Shown here: positions 1-9,193 of the stretch, one piece after another
Numbering within the stretch: the stretch's first letter is position 1
Layout: each line of letters begins with the position of its first letter
DNA from: Pseudomonas sp. GV071
GTDB lineage: Bacteria; Pseudomonadota; Gammaproteobacteria; Pseudomonadales; Pseudomonadaceae
Length of the DNA stretch: 64,000 nt
NCBI RefSeq assembly: GCF_003050835.1
Contig: NZ_QAOJ01000004.1
Span: 1 to 64,000, forward strand
Reading direction: 5' to 3'
The notes under the pieces: model-generated
What the model saw: the letters and a program-made list of their open reading frames with translations, nothing else
Database searches by the model: none
What the model was told of the DNA's origin: nothing
Made by a program: the position numbers and the translations under genes

Positions 1-14
1 TCAAGATGAAGCTA

Positions 15-53
15 GGCGGACTCAGCCCTGTCGCATACAGAGCCAAGTCCGCC
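15..53. repeat. Imperfect inverted repeat (hairpin) near left edge
   Basis: Arms GGCGGACT (15-22) and AGTCCGCC (46-53) are exact complements, with a second inner pair CTGT (28-31) and ACAG (37-40) around a 5-base loop. The element could fold into a long interrupted hairpin. No gene can be assigned to the left of it inside the window, so whether it ends a transcript is unknown. Confidence 0.5.
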
Positions 54-108
54 ATGGCTTAATCAATAGCCGTCCAACTTTTGGGGCGCACTTCAGATCG
101 CATGTCCT

Positions 109-138
109 GTGGGAGGGGCTTTAGCCGCGAGTTTTTGA
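109..138 (+). repeat. Single REP-type element
   Basis: The sequence matches, almost base for base, one arm of the perfect inverted repeat at 55442-55516 and one arm of the element at 45216-45274 (shared core GGGAGGGGCTTTAGCCGCGA). It lies downstream of the CAP-domain gene, the usual extragenic place for Pseudomonas REP sequences. Here only one arm is present. Confidence 0.7.
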
Positions 139-238
139 TCATCAAGCCAGCACGTTGGCGCTGCAATTTATCGAGGCTGAAGCCTCTTCCACCATGAGAT
201 GCATCACCCTGTGGGAGAGACTTGAGCCTCGATTGCCT

Positions 239-1090
239 TTACTGGCTACCGAACATCGCCGTCCAGTAGATGCCCGCATCACTTTTCGGGTCCAGGGCAT
301 AGGCTGCGCCCAGTTCACGGTACTGCGGGTTCATCAGGTTGGCGCAGTGGCCGGGGCTGGCCAACCAACCATCGAGCACCTTGCGCGGGCTGTCATTGCC
401 GGCGGCGATGTTCTCGCCAATCGCTTGCCCGGCATAACCGGCCAGTTCGGCGCGGTCGCCTGGGGTGCGGCCGTCGCGGTCTTTGTGGTCGAAGAAGTTG
501 CCGTTGGCCATCGCCCGGCTATGGACTTCGGCGGCGCCAGCCAGGGTGTTGTTCCAGTTCAGTGGAGTAGCTGCAGCGTAGGATTGGCTGCCGCATTGGC
601 GCGCCTGGGCACGGGCGCTGTTGATCATTTGCAGCAGTTGCTGGCCTTGGCTCTGCCAGTCGCCCATGCGCGCGGTGAGCATCGGCCGGGCCAGGGTGAT
701 GCGCCACAGGTCGCCTTCGCGGCGCACGCCGATGTCGACGAATTGCGGGTCGAGAATCACCCGACAAAAGCTTTCCTGCACCGCTTTCATCGCCGCAGCC
801 GTATCTCGGGCGCCGGCTAGACTGATGGCCTGCACATTGACCATCGGGTAACCATTCTTGGCCAGCGCGGTTTGCAGGCCGCCAAAACTGTCCGATCGCA
901 AACGCAGGCGCGGGTCGTCGGCCAGCGGCGGCAACTCCGGCGAGGCCTGGCCTTCGCAGCGCTGTACCTGGCCGCGGTAGGCGTTGATCGCTTGCACCAG
1001 CTGTGTCTCGTCATCGGCTAACACCGGCGTAACGGTGAGCACGGACAACGACAGCAACACCCCTGGCACAACGGTTGAACGAACGCGCAT
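239..1090 (-). CDS. Secreted CAP-domain (SCP/PR-1-like) protein
   Basis: This 283-residue protein is exported: the first 24 or so residues form a signal peptide (MRVRST, then a hydrophobic stretch, ending about VLADD). The C-terminal half is a CAP domain, recognised by the spaced motifs HSRAMANGNFFDHKDRDG, GENIAAG and GHCANLMNPQYRELGAAY, which carry the conserved His and Glu residues of the family. The N-terminal 130 residues after the signal are not recognised. The open frame extends upstream to 1270, but the start at 1090 has a GGGAGAG ribosome site and exposes the signal peptide. Bacterial CAP proteins are extracytoplasmic and mostly of unknown activity. It stands alone, divergent from the aldo/keto reductase gene. 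Confidence 0.85.
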   Translation of the reverse strand: MRVRSTVVPGVLLSLSVLTVTPVLADDETQLVQAINAYRGQVQRCEGQASPELPPLADDPRLRLRSDSFGGLQTALAKNGYPMVNVQAISLAGARDTAAAMKAVQESFCRVILDPQFVDIGVRREGDLWRITLARPMLTARMGDWQSQGQQLLQMINSARAQARQCGSQSYAAATPLNWNNTLAGAAEVHSRAMANGNFFDHKDRDGRTPGDRAELAGYAGQAIGENIAAGNDSPRKVLDGWLASPGHCANLMNPQYRELGAAYALDPKSDAGIYWTAMFGSQ

Positions 1091-1274
1091 GTATCTCTCC
1101 CTTGATCGGCCCTTTGAACGAACGGCCCCCATGATCAGCGATTTAGTCCCGCTACTGGCAACGCCCCATGGCCATTTATGCGTCAGGCTTATAAGCGCAT
1201 GCGGGTTTATATGGCTAATCAGAGCACGCAGGCGCGGGTAAGGTTCACCCATGCCACATTGCCATGCCACATAG

Positions 1275-2303
<1,029 letters not shown>

Positions 2304-2394
2304 GGCGGCTTGACCGCTCAAGCCGCTACAGTGAACCCTTTGATTCGGCGCCCACGTGGCGCCGCCCTGCTTTCCCGCTACCTGGAGGTTGTTC

Positions 2395-3438
2395 ATGCTC
2401 ACCATTGGTTATGCCGCCCAAACCGCCAAGTCGCCCCTGGCACCGTTCAACTTCGAACGCCGGGCGCTGCGCCCCAACGATGTCGCAATGGAAATTCTGT
2501 ATTGCGGCGTGTGCCACTCCGACCTGCACCAGGCCCGCGATGACTGGGGTTTCAGCACCTTCCCGATAGTGCCCGGCCACGAGATTGTCGGCCGCGTGAC
2601 CGAGATCGGCAGCGCGGTGAAACGCTACAAGGTCGGCGACGCGGTGGCAGTCGGCTGCATGGTCGACTCCTGCCAGGAATGCGACCAGTGCCGTAAAGGC
2701 GAAGAGCAACTGTGCCGTCAGGCCAACACCCAGACCTACAACAGCCGTGATCGCATCACCAAAGCCCCCACCTACGGCGGCTATTCCAAACACCTGGTGG
2801 TGCGCGAAGAGTTCGTGCTGCGCGTGCCGGACGCCCTCGACCTGGCCAAGGCGGCGCCGCTGCTGTGCGCCGGCATCACCACCTACTCGCCGCTACGCAC
2901 CTGGAACGTCGGGCCCGGCAGCCGTGTCGGTGTGATCGGGCTGGGTGGTCTGGGCCATATGGCGGTAAAACTGGCCGCCGGCATGGGCGCGCAGGTGACG
3001 GTGCTCAGCCGCAGCCCGGATAAAGAAGCCGATGCCCTGGCGTTGGGCGCCGACAACCTGCTGGTGTCCTCCGACAAAGAGGCGATGAAAAAGGCCGCGT
3101 CGAGCTTCGACCTGATCATCGACACCGTGCCGGTGCGCCACGACGTGTCGCCGTACATGGCACTGCTGGATGTCGACGGCACCCTGGTGATCGTCGGCCA
3201 GATCGGCCCCATCGACCAACAGTTGACCCTGCCCTTCGTCCTCGGCCGTCGCCGTCTGGCTGGCTCCCCCATTGGTGGAATTGCCGAAACCCAGGAAATG
3301 CTCGACTTCTGCGCGCGGAAAAACATCCTGCCGGACTGCGAGATGATCCGCATGGACGAGATCAACGAAGCCTTCGAGCGCATGGAACGCTCGGATGTGC
3401 GCTATCGGTTTGTGATTGATATGGCGTCGTTGAGCTAG
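2395..3438 (+). CDS. Zinc-dependent NAD(P) alcohol dehydrogenase, YahK/CAD type
   Basis: This 347-residue medium-chain dehydrogenase/reductase interconverts alcohols and aldehydes. Catalytic zinc ligands lie in CGVCHSDLHQ and GHEIVG; the structural zinc cysteines are in the VDSCQECDQCRKGEEQLC segment; the nucleotide fold is marked by GLGGLGHMAVK. This pattern fits the cinnamyl alcohol dehydrogenase/YahK subfamily, which favours aldehyde reduction with NADPH. The frame is open from 2356, but the ATG at 2395 has a GGAGG site eight bases upstream and gives the family N-terminus. It follows the aldo/keto reductase gene and ends before a strong hairpin. Confidence 0.93.
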   Translation: MLTIGYAAQTAKSPLAPFNFERRALRPNDVAMEILYCGVCHSDLHQARDDWGFSTFPIVPGHEIVGRVTEIGSAVKRYKVGDAVAVGCMVDSCQECDQCRKGEEQLCRQANTQTYNSRDRITKAPTYGGYSKHLVVREEFVLRVPDALDLAKAAPLLCAGITTYSPLRTWNVGPGSRVGVIGLGGLGHMAVKLAAGMGAQVTVLSRSPDKEADALALGADNLLVSSDKEAMKKAASSFDLIIDTVPVRHDVSPYMALLDVDGTLVIVGQIGPIDQQLTLPFVLGRRRLAGSPIGGIAETQEMLDFCARKNILPDCEMIRMDEINEAFERMERSDVRYRFVIDMASLS

Positions 3439-3458
3439 GGCTGTCGGGAGACCGTGTG

Positions 3459-3480
3459 GGGTGGGCCCGTTGGCCCACCC
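3459..3480 (+). terminator. Hairpin after the alcohol dehydrogenase gene
   Basis: A perfect 9-bp stem (GGGTGGGCC / GGCCCACCC) closes a 4-base loop 20 bases after the stop codon. There is no T-run after it, so it may stabilise the 3' end rather than terminate by itself. Confidence 0.55.
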
Positions 3481-3508
3481 AGATGGTGCAACCCAATGGC
3501 ATCGTTTT

Positions 3509-3592
3509 GTTGGGCTTCGCTTTGCTCAACCCAACCTACTCCCATACCCCTCTTTCACCGTAGGTTGGGTTGAGCCTTAGGCGAAGCCCGAC
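3509..3592. repeat. Paired inverted repeat, GTAGGTTGGGTTGAG family
   Basis: Left arm 3509-3539 and right arm 3560-3592 are near-perfect complements built on CTCAACCCAACCTAC and its complement. The same family recurs at 51751-51838. It fills the gap between two convergent genes. Confidence 0.75.
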
Positions 3593-3602
3593 ACGGGTAA
3601 CT

Positions 3603-4745
3603 TCAGCCTTTGCTGGCTATGCACGGCGAATAAAACAGATTCCCCCGATACGCCCCCGCCGCCGTCTTGCTCGCCACCAGCAGCCACATCAGCACCAGCA
3701 GCATCACCAAGCCGGTTCCCAACCAGGCAAAAAACGCCAGGTGCAGCACCGCCGCCAGTTTCAGGGTCGCCAGAGCGAAGACCCCGAGGGGAAAGGTAAA
3801 ACCCCACCAGCCCAGGTTGAACGGAATACCCGCCTTGGCGTAGCGCGCGGTAATCAGCAGCGCCAGCAGCAGCCACCAGACACCCAGCCCCCAGAACAGC
3901 AGACCGGCAATCACCCCGATGCCCTGCGCCACCTCACCGACGCCGGCCAACCCCTGCGCGGCGAAGATCGCAGGTGCATGGCTGCCCAGCACCAGCATGC
4001 CCAGGGCACCGGTGCCGATCGGGCCGAGGGACAGCCAACTGGAGGCGGCCATGCTGTCGTGCGGCAGTTTGTGCAGCGCCATGCGCAGCAGCAGGATCAC
4101 CAGAATGCTCAGTGCCACCGGCACCGAATAGGCCCACAACACGTAGCTGGTGACCAGCAGATGGAACTGTGCAGCGGCGTCCGACAGATGCGGCGCGAGC
4201 AAACCACCGGTTACCGCCGCGACTTCGGCGGCCACCACCGGCAGCAGCCAGACGGCGGTCATCTGCTCGATCTGGTGCGCCTGGCGGGTAAACATCAGGA
4301 ACGGAATCAGCACCCCGCAGGCCAACGCCATGGCCACGTCCAGCCACCACAACGCCTCGGCCAGCGGCACCACGGCGACGCCCCAACGCGGCAGCCCGAA
4401 CAGCAGCAGACCGTTGATCACAGTGGCCAGCCCCATGGGAATGGTGCCGAGAAACATCGACACCGTGGCATGGCCAAACACCTGCTTGGCCTCTTGGAAA
4501 AACAGCAACCAGCGGCAGGCATACAGCGCACTGAACAGCACGAACAGCACCACCGTCAGCAGCCACAACCCCTCCCCCAGTTGAAACACCCAGGGTCGCG
4601 CGCCCGGCACTTGGCCCAGGGCCAAGGCAAGAATGCCGGTGCCCATGGTGGCAGCGAACCAGTTGGGGGTGAACTGGCGAATGGCTTCCCGTGGGCTGGC
4701 CAACGCCGCCAGGGGACGGCGGCAGGTGTTCGGGGTTGTGCGCAT
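3603..4745 (-). CDS. TDT/SLAC1-family transporter (TehA-like, possible sulfite exporter)
   Basis: This 380-residue integral membrane protein has about ten hydrophobic helices, the usual architecture of the tellurite-resistance/dicarboxylate transporter family. The opening FTPNWFAATMGTGILALAL is the family signature; glycines and aromatic residues follow at the expected spacing in each helix pair. Family members include TehA (anion channel), Mae1 (malate) and Ssu1 (sulfite efflux), so the substrate is probably a small anion but cannot be fixed. The gene is divergent from a LysR regulator 106 bases away, which probably controls it. Its 3' end abuts an inverted repeat. Confidence 0.82.
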   Translation of the reverse strand: MRTTPNTCRRPLAALASPREAIRQFTPNWFAATMGTGILALALGQVPGARPWVFQLGEGLWLLTVVLFVLFSALYACRWLLFFQEAKQVFGHATVSMFLGTIPMGLATVINGLLLFGLPRWGVAVVPLAEALWWLDVAMALACGVLIPFLMFTRQAHQIEQMTAVWLLPVVAAEVAAVTGGLLAPHLSDAAAQFHLLVTSYVLWAYSVPVALSILVILLLRMALHKLPHDSMAASSWLSLGPIGTGALGMLVLGSHAPAIFAAQGLAGVGEVAQGIGVIAGLLFWGLGVWWLLLALLITARYAKAGIPFNLGWWGFTFPLGVFALATLKLAAVLHLAFFAWLGTGLVMLLVLMWLLVASKTAAGAYRGNLFYSPCIASKG

Positions 4746-4808
4746 GGTGAGGCTCCAACTTCACTCGATTGAGCCCAAGGCTACGGCGCGCCAATCAAGC
4801 AGACAAAC

Positions 4809-4850
4809 GGGTAATATCGGTTTCACTTACCCATTTTTCAGGTAACCGAT
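4809..4850. promoter_or_regulatory. Overlapping inverted repeats between transporter and LysR genes
   Basis: Two interleaved dyads lie just before the LysR start: GGGTAA (4809-4814) with TTACCC (4827-4832), and ATCGGTT (4816-4822) with AACCGAT (4844-4850). The position suits an autoregulatory LysR operator that also controls the divergent transporter. Binding is inferred, not shown. Confidence 0.45.
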
Positions 4851-4851
4851 C

Positions 4852-5751
4852 ATGAAACTCAGCCTGCGCCAGCTGCACCTCTTCTGCGCCATTACCGAAC
4901 ACGGCAGCACCACCAGTGCGGCAACGGCCGTGGCCTTGTCGCAATCGGCGGTGAGTGCGGCGCTGAACGAGTTGGAAAGTGCGCTGGCGACGCGCCTGTT
5001 CGACCGCGTCGGCAAACGCCTGGTGCTCAACGATAACGGCCGCGCCCTGCTTCCCCAGGCCAAACGCCTGCTCGAAGGCGCGCAGCAGATCGAAGCCGGC
5101 TTCGCCCACCCCGACGCCAGCCTGCCCACCCGCCTGCGCGTTGGCTGCAGCACCACCATCGGCAATCATGTGCTGCCGCACATTCTTGGCGGCTTGCACC
5201 ACAGCGCGCCGCGGTTGCGGGTGGATGTGGACATGGGCAACAGCGCCGCCGTCGCCGCCAAGGTGGCCAATTTCGAGATCGACATGGGCCTGATCGAAGG
5301 GCCCTGCCATTTACCGGAGGTGGAGGCTCACCCGTGGTTGGTGGATGAGCTGGTGATCGTCTGTGGCCGCCGGCACCCGTTGGCCGACCAACGCGACACC
5401 CGCCTTGGCGACCTGCAAAACGCCCAGTGGCTGCTGCGCGAACCGGGCTCCGGCACTCGTGAAGTGGTGGAGCAATTGCTCCTGCGCCACCTGCATCAGC
5501 TCAGCGACACCTGCCAGATCGGCAGCTCGGAAGCGATCACCGCTACGCTCGTTCAGGGCATCGGCGTCAGCTGCCTGTCGCGCTGGGTGGTGGCGGACAA
5601 GCTGGCCAGCGGCGAGCTCTGCACCCTGGACGGCATTTTGCCGGCGCTTACCCGGCGTTTTTTCCTGATTCGCCACCGCGACAAATTTGTCTCCGCCAGC
5701 CTGCAACGCTTCTGGGCCAGTTGCAGCGAATTCTCTGCCAGTACCGGCTAA
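4852..5751 (+). CDS. LysR-family transcriptional regulator, FinR paralogue
   Basis: This 299-residue regulator has an N-terminal winged helix-turn-helix (about residues 1-60; SQSAVSAALNELESALATRL) and a LysR substrate-binding domain (about 90-295). It is clearly a paralogue of the FinR-like regulator at 61633-62559: the two share RLFDR.GKRL, LLPQA, the glycine-serine segment REPGSGTR/REQGSGTR and overall length. It is divergent from the TDT/SLAC1-type transporter and probably regulates it. FinR responds to oxidative stress and superoxide generators in P. putida; whether this paralogue senses a sulfur or redox signal is unknown. Confidence 0.9.
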   Translation: MKLSLRQLHLFCAITEHGSTTSAATAVALSQSAVSAALNELESALATRLFDRVGKRLVLNDNGRALLPQAKRLLEGAQQIEAGFAHPDASLPTRLRVGCSTTIGNHVLPHILGGLHHSAPRLRVDVDMGNSAAVAAKVANFEIDMGLIEGPCHLPEVEAHPWLVDELVIVCGRRHPLADQRDTRLGDLQNAQWLLREPGSGTREVVEQLLLRHLHQLSDTCQIGSSEAITATLVQGIGVSCLSRWVVADKLASGELCTLDGILPALTRRFFLIRHRDKFVSASLQRFWASCSEFSASTG

Positions 5752-5836
5752 GCGCAGCGGTGCAAATCGCCATTCAATCTAAGCCCGCCCATGGCCTGAA
5801 TTAGACTCACCTAACCCCACCATGCAGGAGAGCTCT

Positions 5837-6256
5837 ATGCAGATAACCAGCACCAGCAGCAGCGCCCTCCCCCCGTCCACGCAAGTGATCAAAAAGGCTG
5901 GGGAAGCCGCGCAAGATCCGAACTCTCCCGTGACCCCGGAAGAGGTGAATACAGCCGTCGACCGCGGTGCTGATCGCGTCACCCTGAGCCAGCAAAGCGC
6001 TGATGCGAGCCAAGCGAACCGTCGCGAAGCCGCCTCCGAGGTGTACAGCAACAGCAGCCAGCAGAAGCAACTCGATATCTACCTGGCGGTAGCCACCGAG
6101 AGCGACGTTGACAGCGAACCCACCCCACTGGAGGTCGCCCGCGAGGTGAGCCAACAGCAGGACCGCCGTCAAGGCGACTATAGCGACAACTCAGGCCTGG
6201 CTTCGCCCGGGCAACTTCCGGCTTCATTGGAGCCGACTATCTCTGTACGGGCTTGA
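5837..6256 (+). CDS. Small hydrophilic protein of unknown function
   Basis: This 139-residue protein has no recognised domain. It is rich in Ser, Gln, Ala and charged residues, lacks cysteine and any membrane segment, and looks largely disordered; the central part (VTPEEVNTAVDRGADRVTLSQQSADASQ) could form helices. A frame-compatible ATG occurs at 5822, but the ATG at 5837 has GGAG six bases upstream and is the better start. The gene stands alone between the LysR gene and the convergent esterase gene, and is followed by a strong terminator, which supports its being expressed. Confidence 0.65.
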   Translation: MQITSTSSSALPPSTQVIKKAGEAAQDPNSPVTPEEVNTAVDRGADRVTLSQQSADASQANRREAASEVYSNSSQQKQLDIYLAVATESDVDSEPTPLEVAREVSQQQDRRQGDYSDNSGLASPGQLPASLEPTISVRA

Positions 6257-6277
6257 GGGTCAGTACAGAGTCGAACC

Positions 6278-6305
6278 AGGCCGCCGCAGGGCGGCCTTGT
6301 TTTGT
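6278..6305 (+). terminator. Rho-independent terminator
   Basis: AGGCCGCC (6278-6285) pairs with GGCGGCCT (6290-6297) across a GCAG loop and is followed by TGTTTTGT. Just upstream a second dyad, CTCTGTAC (6241-6248) with GTACAGAG (6263-6270), overlaps the stop codon of the preceding gene. Confidence 0.75.
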
Positions 6306-6357
6306 CCAGAAACCATTCAATTGGGCTAAAAAAGCAACGTCCACTCTTTAACTGCCT

Positions 6358-7626
6358 CTACTCACACCCCTTCTCCGGCAAACCGCCAAACGCCCGCTGC
6401 AGCAGCTCGGTGGTGCGGCGGCTTTGCAGAATACTGGTGTGGTTTTCGTTGAGCAGGTACAGCCGAGTCGCTTCGTCCTGGGCGGCGTTGCGCAGTTCGC
6501 TGGCCAGGGGCACCACGCCGTCGTTGGGTTCTTCCAGCAGGCGGCTGTTACCGGTATAGGCAACCAGCATCCACTGCCGGATATGCGCGGGTAACGGCGT
6601 GGCAAACAACTGCTGCAGGTACGGGCTGCCCGGCGACATGTCCTTCCACACCGGCACTTCCATCGGCATCCGCTCCAGGCCGGTGGCCGCTGAAGGGTGA
6701 CCGTCCCAGGGCGTGGCCAGGGTGATAAACAGGCACAGGTTGCGGCTGTCTTCTTCGTTCAACATCTGCAAGGCGCGCCGGGCCACCAGGCCGCCCATGC
6801 TGTGGGCCATGACATGAAAGCGCGGCGGGTTGAGGCGGCGCTGCACATCACGAATGCCCAGGCTGAGCATGTAGGCGCTGTTGTTCAGCGGTACGCCGCT
6901 GGGAAAATGGAACAGCAGCAACTGGAAGCGTTTGGTGTCCAGATTGGCCGCCAGTTCCTGCCAATTACGCGGCGAGGAGTTGATGCCGTGGACGAGAAAA
7001 ATCGGTTCTTTCTTCGGGTCCCAAGGCGCCAGCAGGTAGAGGCCATAGCCGAGGTCACGCAGAAAGGTCAGCGGCTGCCAGGCACCCAATTCGATGCTGG
7101 CCTGGTCGAAGCGCGGGTCGTCGAAGCTCACCGGTTGCAAGTAGTTGCGCTGCAGGCGGGGCTGCTCGCGGTACAGCACCTCAAGGTTGAGGTCGACGGC
7201 CGGGGCGCTGGCCAGGTCGGTCGGCCGCAGATTGATCGGGTTGAGACGGCCGAGCTGTTCGCGGGTGGCGGCATCGGGCTGCACATGCAGCGTGGTGCTT
7301 TGCGCATTGGGCAGCCACTGGCGCGGCTCGTCGGCGTCGAGGGCAAAGTTGCCGTTGTGGTCATCGAACACCAGCAGTTGATAACGCCCGGGCGCCTCAT
7401 TGAAGTAGAAGGTCTCGTGCAGCGCGGCAATCCGGTAGCGCAGCAGCTTGCCGTGCTCATCGAGCAACGCCACCAGGGCATCACGGCCCGACTCGGTACT
7501 CTCCAGCCGGCCGGCGATCAGCACCAGGTCTTGTTGGGCCTGCTGCATTTCTTGCTCCAGCTTGAACAACCCGCAGCCGCCGAGCGCGCTCAGCAGCAAA
7601 ACCAGCAGCAAATACCTGGCAGCCAT
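6358..7626 (-). CDS. Lipoprotein alpha/beta-hydrolase (esterase/lipase type)
   Basis: This 422-residue protein begins with a lipoprotein signal (lipobox LGGC at about residues 15-18), so it is probably anchored in the outer membrane. After a coiled N-terminal segment and a beta-rich region comes an alpha/beta-hydrolase domain with FLVHGINSSPRNW (oxyanion strand) and the nucleophile elbow AHSMGGLVARRA. These suggest an esterase, lipase or thioesterase acting at the envelope; the substrate is not predictable. The ATG at 7626 has GAGG upstream. The gene is monocistronic and divergent from the small gene at 7753. Confidence 0.85.
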   Translation of the reverse strand: MAARYLLLVLLLSALGGCGLFKLEQEMQQAQQDLVLIAGRLESTESGRDALVALLDEHGKLLRYRIAALHETFYFNEAPGRYQLLVFDDHNGNFALDADEPRQWLPNAQSTTLHVQPDAATREQLGRLNPINLRPTDLASAPAVDLNLEVLYREQPRLQRNYLQPVSFDDPRFDQASIELGAWQPLTFLRDLGYGLYLLAPWDPKKEPIFLVHGINSSPRNWQELAANLDTKRFQLLLFHFPSGVPLNNSAYMLSLGIRDVQRRLNPPRFHVMAHSMGGLVARRALQMLNEEDSRNLCLFITLATPWDGHPSAATGLERMPMEVPVWKDMSPGSPYLQQLFATPLPAHIRQWMLVAYTGNSRLLEEPNDGVVPLASELRNAAQDEATRLYLLNENHTSILQSRRTTELLQRAFGGLPEKGCE

Positions 7627-7752
7627 GACGGACGCCTCTTCCCTGACAGTGACCCGCTACAGCCTAGTGGGGAAATACCATTGTGCGAGGGCGATCAGCG
7701 GCATAAAAAAGCCATGGGCAACGCCGGTGCCTGCTGGCTATGATCGGAGCCC

Positions 7753-8154
7753 ATGAACAGCGCCTTGCCCATTCGCCAACCTTGCCCGCCGGGCGCCTGC
7801 ATTTGCGGCTTGGAGGAACTGCGCACGGCGCTGAATGCGGACCTGCGTATCGTGCGCTTAACGCGCCTGGAAGAACGCAAACTGCTCGAGCGCCTGGAGC
7901 GTGTCGCCAGCCTCGCCGACCTTGAGCACATGTGCCGGCGCATGGAAGAGCAGTTAGGCATTCGCCTGGAGATCGGCCCTGGTTTCAACGAAGTGCGCAG
8001 CATGCGCGGCATCAGCATTCAGGTGCTGGAACTGCCCGGGTTGTGCCGCAAAACCCGCCAGGCGATTCCCGCCGCCATTCGCCGCGGCCTGGAAAAAACC
8101 CCGCAAATTGCCTTCGACCTGCTCAACGCCAACGACCTGCTGCGCGACGCCTGA
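7753..8154 (+). CDS. Conserved hypothetical protein with N-terminal Cys cluster
   Basis: This 133-residue soluble protein is not recognised. The N-terminus holds three closely spaced cysteines (CPPGACIC, residues 11-18) that look like a metal site, followed by a charged helical segment (EERKLLERLERVASLADLEHMCRRMEEQLG) and a second cysteine (GLCRKTRQ). The ATG at 7753 has GGAG just upstream. It ends four bases from the convergent LysR gene. Cys spacing and length suggest a small metal-binding or regulatory protein, but no function should be assigned. Confidence 0.7.
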   Translation: MNSALPIRQPCPPGACICGLEELRTALNADLRIVRLTRLEERKLLERLERVASLADLEHMCRRMEEQLGIRLEIGPGFNEVRSMRGISIQVLELPGLCRKTRQAIPAAIRRGLEKTPQIAFDLLNANDLLRDA

Positions 8155-8158
8155 GTCT

Positions 8159-9082
8159 TCAAACACGCCGGCCCGATGGCGTCAGGGCGTTGCCCAGGGC
8201 CTCGAGCAAGGCGCTGACTTTGGGCAGGGTTTGCCGGCTTTTCAGCCACACCAGGTTCATCGGTAAACCATCCATCGCCAGCTGTGGCAGCACCTGCACC
8301 AGGGTGCCGGCTTGCAGGTGATCTTCGACCAGCCACAACGGTAACTGGGCGATGCCATGCCCGGCCACCAGAGCAATCACCTGCCCTTCGCCATCGCCCA
8401 CTGCAATTCGCCCCGGCAACACGCGCCGCTCGCGGTCGCCTGCATGCTCGCCGGAAAACAGCCACGGGTTCACCCCGCCATCGCCGCGGCCGTAAACCAC
8501 GCAGCTGTGCAGCGCCAGGTCCGCTTCGCTGTGCGGCTCGCCATGGCGTGCGAGGTAGCTGGGCGCGGCGCAGAAGATCAGTCGCTCGGCGCCCAGATAG
8601 CGGTGGCCCAGCGCCGCCGGCCAGACGTCCGAGCCGCCAATGCGCACAAGGATGTCGATACCCTCTTCCACCGGATCGACGAACCGGTCGGAAAAAGAGA
8701 CATGGGGGTGCAGCAAGCCATGCTCCGCCACGCAGTCGAGAATCACCGGCAGCACATGCAAGCGGCCATAGGAGGCTGGCAGGTCGATACGCACCTTGCC
8801 GCAGGGCGCCCCATGTTGGGTGTGTAACGCCTGCTCGGCCTCTTCCAGCTCCGCCAGCACTGCCGTACAGGTGCGGTAAAAATCGCTGCCGGCTTCGGTG
8901 AGGGCCAGGCGCCGCGTGGTGCGCTGGAATAGGCGCGTGTTCAGGCGCGACTCGAGACGGGCGATCCCTTTGCTCACCGCCGAACTGGTGAGGTTCATCC
9001 GCTCGGCCGCTGCCGTGAAACTGCCGGCATCGGCTACGCAGACGAATACATCGATGCCCTTCAGTCGCTCAGAAGCAAACAT
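8159..9082 (-). CDS. LysR-family transcriptional regulator (CrgA-like)
   Basis: This 307-residue regulator has an N-terminal winged helix-turn-helix (LTSSAVSKGIARLESRLNTRLFQRTTRRL) and a substrate-binding domain of the type found in the CrgA/AaeR-like branch of LysR proteins (SFSDRFVDPVEEGIDILVRIG). It is transcribed divergently from the MFS transporter gene 111 bases away, the usual arrangement of a LysR regulator and its target efflux gene. The effector is not predictable. Confidence 0.92.
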   Translation of the reverse strand: MFASERLKGIDVFVCVADAGSFTAAAERMNLTSSAVSKGIARLESRLNTRLFQRTTRRLALTEAGSDFYRTCTAVLAELEEAEQALHTQHGAPCGKVRIDLPASYGRLHVLPVILDCVAEHGLLHPHVSFSDRFVDPVEEGIDILVRIGGSDVWPAALGHRYLGAERLIFCAAPSYLARHGEPHSEADLALHSCVVYGRGDGGVNPWLFSGEHAGDRERRVLPGRIAVGDGEGQVIALVAGHGIAQLPLWLVEDHLQAGTLVQVLPQLAMDGLPMNLVWLKSRQTLPKVSALLEALGNALTPSGRRV

Positions 9083-9193
9083 GGCGCGCTCACATTAAGG
9101 AATTCAGTTCACAGCATTCTGGAGAAAGTAACGCAAATAGGACTGTGATTCGCCAATAAGCTTGCCACCTGATTTCTTACCGAGCAATTTGTC

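Noticed and set aside
155..820. 221-residue open frame opposite the CAP-domain gene
   Set aside because: Lies entirely antisense to a gene with clear CAP motifs and signal peptide.
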